DNA of 64,000 nucleotides from assembly GCA_049653005.1 (NCBI GenBank), contig JBASFL010000055.1:1-64000 (forward strand). The letters run 5' to 3'. Positions 60,145 through 64,000 of the stretch are shown piece by piece. Each line of letters opens with the position of its first letter. The first letter of the stretch is position 1. The notes under the pieces are model-generated. The model was not told the DNA's origin. It saw only the letters and a list, made by a program, of their open reading frames with translations, and made no database searches. The stretch comes from UBA2334 sp049653005 (lineage in GTDB: Bacteria; Pseudomonadota; Gammaproteobacteria; Burkholderiales; Burkholderiaceae_C). The position numbers and the translations under genes were made by a program.

Positions 60145-60567
60145 TCAGTTGGCTTGTGGGTTGAAAAAAGCCAGCATGTCGCGCGCAATGCGGGGGGCGG
60201 TGTTCAGGGCGTCGGCCGAAAAGCCAAACCGGAACCACGGCGCCATGCGGGGCAGGTGCTGGGCGTCGGCGTGGCTCAGGTGCCGAAAACCCATGCTCCA
60301 GCGGTCAAACTCGCGCTGCGCGATGGGCTCCACCGACAACAGCACCAGGCGGTGGTGCCTGGGGTCTTGCTCGATGCGCTGGTAGGTGGCGTTCACCGCG
60401 CCTTCTTCGCCTTCCAGCACCTGCAAAAACGTGCCTTGTGAATACAACAGCATGCCGGTGACGCTGGCTTCAAGGTTGCGGCGCACTGAGGCGCTCAGGA
60501 TGGGCCCCAGCGAGGTTTCGTCGCGCCCGATGAGTTCGCTCAGGTAAATCAGTTGGACAAGTTTCAT
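60145..60567 (-). CDS. BLUF-domain blue-light receptor
   Basis: The 140-residue flavin photoreceptor has the key residues in the correct spacing: Tyr8 (LIYLSEL), Asn31 (RRNLEASVTGML) and Gln49 (GTFLQVLEGEE), as in AppA, BlrB and PixD. The conserved Trp is in FDRWSMGFR. It lacks any output domain, so it must act through a partner. It lies 12 bp upstream of the KefC-like gene and 28 bp downstream of a LysR gene, all leftward. Confidence 0.93.
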   Translation of the reverse strand: MKLVQLIYLSELIGRDETSLGPILSASVRRNLEASVTGMLLYSQGTFLQVLEGEEGAVNATYQRIEQDPRHHRLVLLSVEPIAQREFDRWSMGFRHLSHADAQHLPRMAPWFRFGFSADALNTAPRIARDMLAFFNPQAN

Positions 60568-60595
60568 GGCGGATGCGGGTGAGGGGTGAACCGTG

Positions 60596-61504
60596 TCAGG
60601 GCAGAAGGTAACTGGTTTCTTGCCGCAAAAGCCGGATGAGTTCTTCGCACGCGGGCGACAGCGAACGCCCCCGGCGCGTCACCAGCCCAATGGGGCGCTG
60701 GATGTCGGGGTCGGTCAGGCGGCGGGTGACCACACCGTCTTGCTGCACAAACGCGGCGGCCAACTCGGGCAGCGCGGCCACGCCCAGGCCCGCGCGCACC
60801 ATGGCGTGGATGGTGGCAATGTGCTCCACCGCGTAGCGCGGCTCAAACGCTTGGCGGTGGTGCATGAAGGCCTGGTTGGCGTACTGGCGCACGCTGGCCG
60901 GCAGGGGCATGGAAATGTGGGTCAGCCCGGCGGTGGCCAGCCACCCCAGCGGCTGCGCGCTGCGCGCCAGCGGGTGGTCGCGTGGCATCAGCAGCACAAA
61001 GCCATCGGCCGTGAGGGGGGTGTGGTCCAGGTCGGCGTAGGCGGGGTTGGCGGCGGTCAGGGCAAAGTCCACCTGGCCCGAGCGCACCAGGTCAAACGCC
61101 GGGCCCGACAGCGTGTCGTGCAAATCCAGCGCCACGCCGGGGTACAGCTTGGCAAACCGCGCCATCACCCGGGGCACCACCGTGGCCGCCAGCGACGGCA
61201 GGGCCGCCACGCGCACCTTGCCCACCGCCAGTTCGCTGATGCTGCGCACCTGGCGCACCGCCTCTTCGGTTTGGGCCTGCAACAGCCGCACTTGGTCCAG
61301 AAACACTTTGCCCGCCTGTGTCAGGTGCACGCTGCGGGTGGTGCGGTCAAACAGGCGAGTGGCCAGGGTCTCTTCCAGCCGCGCAATCACGCCCGACACC
61401 GCCGATTGCGACAAACACACCTGCGCGGCGGTGCGCCGAAAGCTGCCGGTGTCGGCCAGGGTTTCGAACACGTTGAGGTCGCGCGGGGTCCAGTGGATGT
61501 GCAT
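60596..61504 (-). CDS. LysR-family transcriptional regulator
   Basis: The 302-residue regulator has the N-terminal wHTH (DLNVFETLADTGSFRRTAAQVCLSQSAVSGVIARLEETL) and a typical effector-binding domain (VRVAALPSLAATVVPRVMARF). MHIHWTPRDLN is the start; an upstream ATG adds only six residues. It is divergent from the dehydrogenase-BKACE-Bug operon and is the likely regulator of it. The BLUF gene follows 28 bp downstream and may be co-transcribed. Confidence 0.9.
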   Translation of the reverse strand: MHIHWTPRDLNVFETLADTGSFRRTAAQVCLSQSAVSGVIARLEETLATRLFDRTTRSVHLTQAGKVFLDQVRLLQAQTEEAVRQVRSISELAVGKVRVAALPSLAATVVPRVMARFAKLYPGVALDLHDTLSGPAFDLVRSGQVDFALTAANPAYADLDHTPLTADGFVLLMPRDHPLARSAQPLGWLATAGLTHISMPLPASVRQYANQAFMHHRQAFEPRYAVEHIATIHAMVRAGLGVAALPELAAAFVQQDGVVTRRLTDPDIQRPIGLVTRRGRSLSPACEELIRLLRQETSYLLP

Positions 61505-61547
61505 GATTGATCGGTAAGACAAATCAGTCTATCCAAAAATACGGTTG

Positions 61548-61559
61548 GACTGAGCAGTC
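61548..61559. promoter_or_regulatory. Candidate LysR operator palindrome
   Basis: GACTGAGCAGTC is a 12-bp near-palindrome (GACTG-AG-CAGTC) in the 102-bp divergent gap between the LysR gene and the catabolic operon. A second, weaker dyad (AGAC-N6-GTCT, 61517-61530) lies nearby. The role is inferred from position only. Confidence 0.35.
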
Positions 61560-61606
61560 ACGCCTTCCTAGACTCGCTCTCCACCCCCCCCAGGAGACCC
61601 CACCCT

Positions 61607-62557
61607 ATGCCCAGCACCTCACCCAAACATTCGCGCACCGTGGTGGTGGGCGCTGGCACCATGGGCGTGGACGTGGCCATTGTGTTGGCCCGGGGCGGCA
61701 GCCAGGTCACGCTGGTGGAGCCCTCAGAGGCCCGCCGCACCGCCGTGGCCCCCCATGTGCAAACCAACCTCGACGCCATGGGCCTGGGCCACCGCAGCGC
61801 GCTGGTGACCTGTGTGGCCAGCCTTGACGACGTGGCCTGGCCCGGTGTGGCCCTGGTGGTGGAGTGTGTGCCCGAGAACCTGGGCGTAAAACAGGCCCTG
61901 TTTGCCCAGCTGGTGCAACACGCCGACCCCGCCACCGTGCTGGCCAGCAACAGCAGCAGCTTTCCCATCAGCGCCATCGGCCAAAGGCTGGCCAGCGCCC
62001 AGCGCATGGTGGGGCTGCACTTTTTCATGCCCGCGCACCTGGTGCCGCTGGTGGAGGTGGTGCTGGGCCCCCACACCGATGCCGCCCTGGCCGACGGCGT
62101 GTGCGCCTTCATGCGCGGTTGCGGCAGCGTGCCGGTGCTGGTGCGCAAAGACAAACCTGGCTTTTTGGCCAACCGCCTGCAACACGCCCTGGCACGCGAG
62201 GCGTTTGCACTGATCGACGAAGGCGTGGCCACGCCCGAAGACGTGGACGCCGCCGTGCGTTTCGGCTTTGGTTTCCGCTTCCTGGCCGCTGGCCCGGTGA
62301 TGCAGCGCGACCACGCCGGGCTGGACGTGCACTGCGCCGCCGCCGCCACCATGTACCCCAGCCTGGCCGCCCACCACAGCCCCGCGCTGGCGCTGAGCGA
62401 GCGTGTGGCCCAAGGCAAGCTGGGCATGAAAACCGGCGAAGGCTTCTACCGCTGGACACCCGAAACCCGCCAGGCCGAGCGCGACCGCTACGACCACCTG
62501 CTGCGCCAGGGCCTGGCGCTGATAGCGAGCGAGCTGCCCCCCATCGACCGCAGCTGA
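61607..62557 (+). CDS. 3-hydroxyacyl-CoA / L-carnitine dehydrogenase-like oxidoreductase
   Basis: The 316-residue NAD-dependent dehydrogenase has the N-terminal Rossmann motif VVVGAGTMGVDVAIVLARGG. The catalytic region is LASNSSSFPISAIGQRL...GLHFFMPAHLVPLVEVV. The C-terminal domain includes KDKPGFLANRLQHALAREAFALIDEG and GFGFRFLAAGP. This matches short 3-hydroxyacyl-CoA or L-carnitine dehydrogenases. Being followed by a BKACE gene, it may produce a beta-keto acid that BKACE then cleaves. It is led by an AGGAG ribosome-binding site. Confidence 0.82.
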   Translation: MPSTSPKHSRTVVVGAGTMGVDVAIVLARGGSQVTLVEPSEARRTAVAPHVQTNLDAMGLGHRSALVTCVASLDDVAWPGVALVVECVPENLGVKQALFAQLVQHADPATVLASNSSSFPISAIGQRLASAQRMVGLHFFMPAHLVPLVEVVLGPHTDAALADGVCAFMRGCGSVPVLVRKDKPGFLANRLQHALAREAFALIDEGVATPEDVDAAVRFGFGFRFLAAGPVMQRDHAGLDVHCAAAATMYPSLAAHHSPALALSERVAQGKLGMKTGEGFYRWTPETRQAERDRYDHLLRQGLALIASELPPIDRS

Positions 62558-62606
62558 CCCGGCCCCCACCCTGTCACCCTCACACACCGCCTCAAGCCCC
62601 CCCGCC

Positions 62607-63434
62607 ATGCGCTTTTTCACCACCCCCCTGCTCATCACCGTGGCCCCCAACGGTGCCTACAAACAGGCGGCAGACCACCCGGCGCTGCCGCTGACGGCCG
62701 AGCACCTGGCGGCCACCGCCAAACAGTGCCTGGACGCGGGTGCGGCCATGCTGCACATGCACATCCGCGACGCCCTGGGCCGCCACAGCCTGGACGTGGA
62801 CGGCTACCGCGAGGCCCAGCGCGTGGTGCGCGCCGCCGTGGGGCAAGAGATGGTCATTCAAATCACCAGCGAGGCCGCCCGCGTGTACCAAGCCCCCGCG
62901 CAAATGGCCATGGTGCAGGCGCTGGTGCCCGAGGCCGTGTCGGTGGGCCTGCGCGAGCTGGACCAGCCCGATGTGGGCGAGGCCGGGCTGTCGCGCTTCT
63001 TTGGCTGGCTGGCGCAGCACCGCGTCATGACCCAGGTGATTGTTTACGACGTGGCCGATTTGCGCCGCTGGCAAGACCTGCGCCAGCGCGGCGTGGTGCC
63101 CGACGCACCGTGGAGCCTGTTGTTTGTGCTGGGCCGCTACAGCGTGGGCCAAACCTCCAGCCCGGCCGATTTGTTGCCCTTTGTGCAGGCCCACACCGGG
63201 CCGGAAACCTGGTCAATGTGCGCGTTTGGCGCGGGCGAACACGCCTGCGCCGCCACCGCCGCCGCGCTGGGTGGCCACGCCCGCGTGGGTTTTGAAAACA
63301 ACCTGTTGCTCAACTCGGGCGAACGCGCGCCCGGCAACGCCGATCTGGTGGCCCAACTGGCCCACACCGCCGCCAGCCTGAACCGCCCCCTGGCCTCCGC
63401 GCAGCAGGCGCGCGAGTGGTTCGGCGCCGCCTGA
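62607..63434 (+). CDS. BKACE-family (DUF849) beta-keto acid cleavage enzyme
   Basis: The 275-residue TIM-barrel enzyme starts MRFFTTPLLITVAPNGAYKQ. It has the metal-binding HMHIRDALGRHSLDVDGYREA segment and the Glu region AVSVGLRELDQPDVGEAG. BKACE enzymes cleave a beta-keto acid with acetyl-CoA, giving acetoacetate and a CoA thioester. The actual substrate (for example 3-dehydrocarnitine) is not readable. It lies 49 bp after the dehydrogenase gene and before a Bug solute-binding protein, in one likely operon. Confidence 0.88.
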   Translation: MRFFTTPLLITVAPNGAYKQAADHPALPLTAEHLAATAKQCLDAGAAMLHMHIRDALGRHSLDVDGYREAQRVVRAAVGQEMVIQITSEAARVYQAPAQMAMVQALVPEAVSVGLRELDQPDVGEAGLSRFFGWLAQHRVMTQVIVYDVADLRRWQDLRQRGVVPDAPWSLLFVLGRYSVGQTSSPADLLPFVQAHTGPETWSMCAFGAGEHACAATAAALGGHARVGFENNLLLNSGERAPGNADLVAQLAHTAASLNRPLASAQQAREWFGAA

Positions 63435-63492
63435 AACGGCTGGGTTGCCCCCTGTTTTTCTCAGTTCATCACCACAACACCCGGAGACACAC

Positions 63493-64000
63493 ATGCAACG
63501 CCACACCTTCCTCAAAACCCTGGCCGCCGCCACCTTGGCCGTGGCCGCGTTTCCAGCGCTGGCGCAAGACGCCTACCCCAGCAAAACCATCCGCTTCGTG
63601 GTGCCCTACCCACCCGGTGGCCCCACCGACCTGATGGCCCGCCTGATTTCCGGCGAACTGCAAACCCGCCTGGGCACCACCGTGGTGGTGGACAACAAAA
63701 GCGGTGCCGGTGGCAACGTGGGCAGCGCCGAGGTGGCCAAGCAAGCCCCGGCCGACGGCCACACCCTGCTGCTGGCCGCCAGCGGCCCCATGGCGGTGAA
63801 CCCCACGCTGTTCAAGTCCATGCCGTTCAACCCGCAAACCGACCTGACCTCGGTCATTCAAATCTCGTCGTTCCCGCTGGTGCTGGAGGTGAACCCCGCC
63901 CTGGGCATCAAAACCGTGAAAGAGCTGGTGGCCCTGGCCAAAAAGCCCGACAGCAAGCTGGCCTTTGCCTCGGCCGGCAACGGCACACCGCAGCACCTGG
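63493..64000 (+). CDS. Bug/TctC-family tripartite tricarboxylate transporter binding protein (partial)
   Basis: The first 169 codons are in the window; the gene is cut by its right edge. The signal peptide is HTFLKTLAAATLAVAAFPALAQ. The mature part has YPSKTIRFVVPYPPGGPTDLMARLIS and VDNKSGAGGNVGSAEVAKQAPADGHTLLLA, hallmarks of Bug proteins. These bind carboxylates, amides and related small molecules for uptake. It is third in the operon after the dehydrogenase and the BKACE gene. Confidence 0.94.
   Translation, partial: MQRHTFLKTLAAATLAVAAFPALAQDAYPSKTIRFVVPYPPGGPTDLMARLISGELQTRLGTTVVVDNKSGAGGNVGSAEVAKQAPADGHTLLLAASGPMAVNPTLFKSMPFNPQTDLTSVIQISSFPLVLEVNPALGIKTVKELVALAKKPDSKLAFASAGNGTPQHL

Noticed and set aside
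1..64000. CRISPR array, tRNA or rRNA genes, prophage or IS elements
   Set aside because: Read for regular repeats with spacers, cloverleaf ends, conserved rRNA segments and transposase motifs on both strands; none found by eye.

Overview
The window looks like a contiguous piece of a high-GC betaproteobacterial chromosome, most likely Burkholderiales and probably Comamonadaceae. The evidence is the mnmG-rsmG pair carrying parS sites, a Bug/TctC-type solute-binding protein, a Pot/Puu polyamine cluster, minCDE, and a family of short dispersed repeats containing AAGCGCTAGAGGC-like cores that I associate with this family. The genus is not resolved. No tRNA, rRNA, CRISPR array, phage module or recognisable IS transposase was seen.

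Layout. 0-3.1 kb: rsmG and mnmG (leftward) with four parS or parS-like sites. 3.1-4.4 kb: a YkgJ cysteine-cluster protein, a Crp/Fnr regulator, a perfect CRP-type palindrome and a small DUF2892 membrane protein. 4.5-12 kb: a leftward signalling operon (response regulator with EAL output, periplasmic binding protein, PAS histidine kinase) ending in a type III glutamine synthetase, followed by a chemoreceptor. 13.8-32.3 kb: a large agmatine/putrescine module (SpeB, PuuA, PuuB-like, PuuC-like, PuuD, SpuC, GabT, PotFGHI, a MocR regulator and an MFS transporter), interrupted by one AAA/PD-(D/E)XK gene. 32.3-36.2 kb: copper genes copA and copZ and a Spy-like protein, flanked by two inverted origin-like elements. 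Each element has DnaA boxes, a GC-rich spacer, an identical 15-bp DnaA-trio tract and AT-rich DNA. 36.2-38.2 kb: minCDE.

38.2-40.2 kb holds an OLD/Rlo-like ATPase plus a TOPRIM/DUF4276-like protein, just downstream of a collapsed type I restriction locus. 40.3-43.8 kb is a mix of housekeeping and accessory genes: a serine/threonine dehydratase, an FKBP, a cold-shock/DUF1294 protein, a HEPN-like protein and an efflux-adaptor pseudogene. 43.8-52.8 kb contains a six-gene, translationally coupled operon: an RsbW-type kinase, a formyltransferase, a SpoIIE phosphatase, a family-3 solute-binding protein, a binding-protein/permease fusion and a permease. A STAS protein, a diguanylate cyclase and a divergent HD-domain protein sit beside it. 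This is the best candidate for a poorly described signalling system. 52.8-58.3 kb is an accessory stretch with DUF2442/DUF4160 genes, aroG and several orphan genes of lower GC. 58.3-64 kb: KefC-like antiporter with a BLUF photoreceptor gene just upstream, a LysR regulator, and a divergent catabolic operon (3-hydroxyacyl/L-carnitine-type dehydrogenase, BKACE enzyme, Bug solute-binding protein cut by the window end).

How it fits together. Genes left of 32.3 kb run almost all leftward (21 of 25), and minCDE runs rightward. With parS sites near the left end and two origin-like modules around 32-36 kb, this suggests the window spans or lies close to a replication origin. The metabolic theme is import and stepwise oxidation of polyamines to GABA and then succinate semialdehyde. 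The regulatory themes are c-di-GMP turnover and partner switching.
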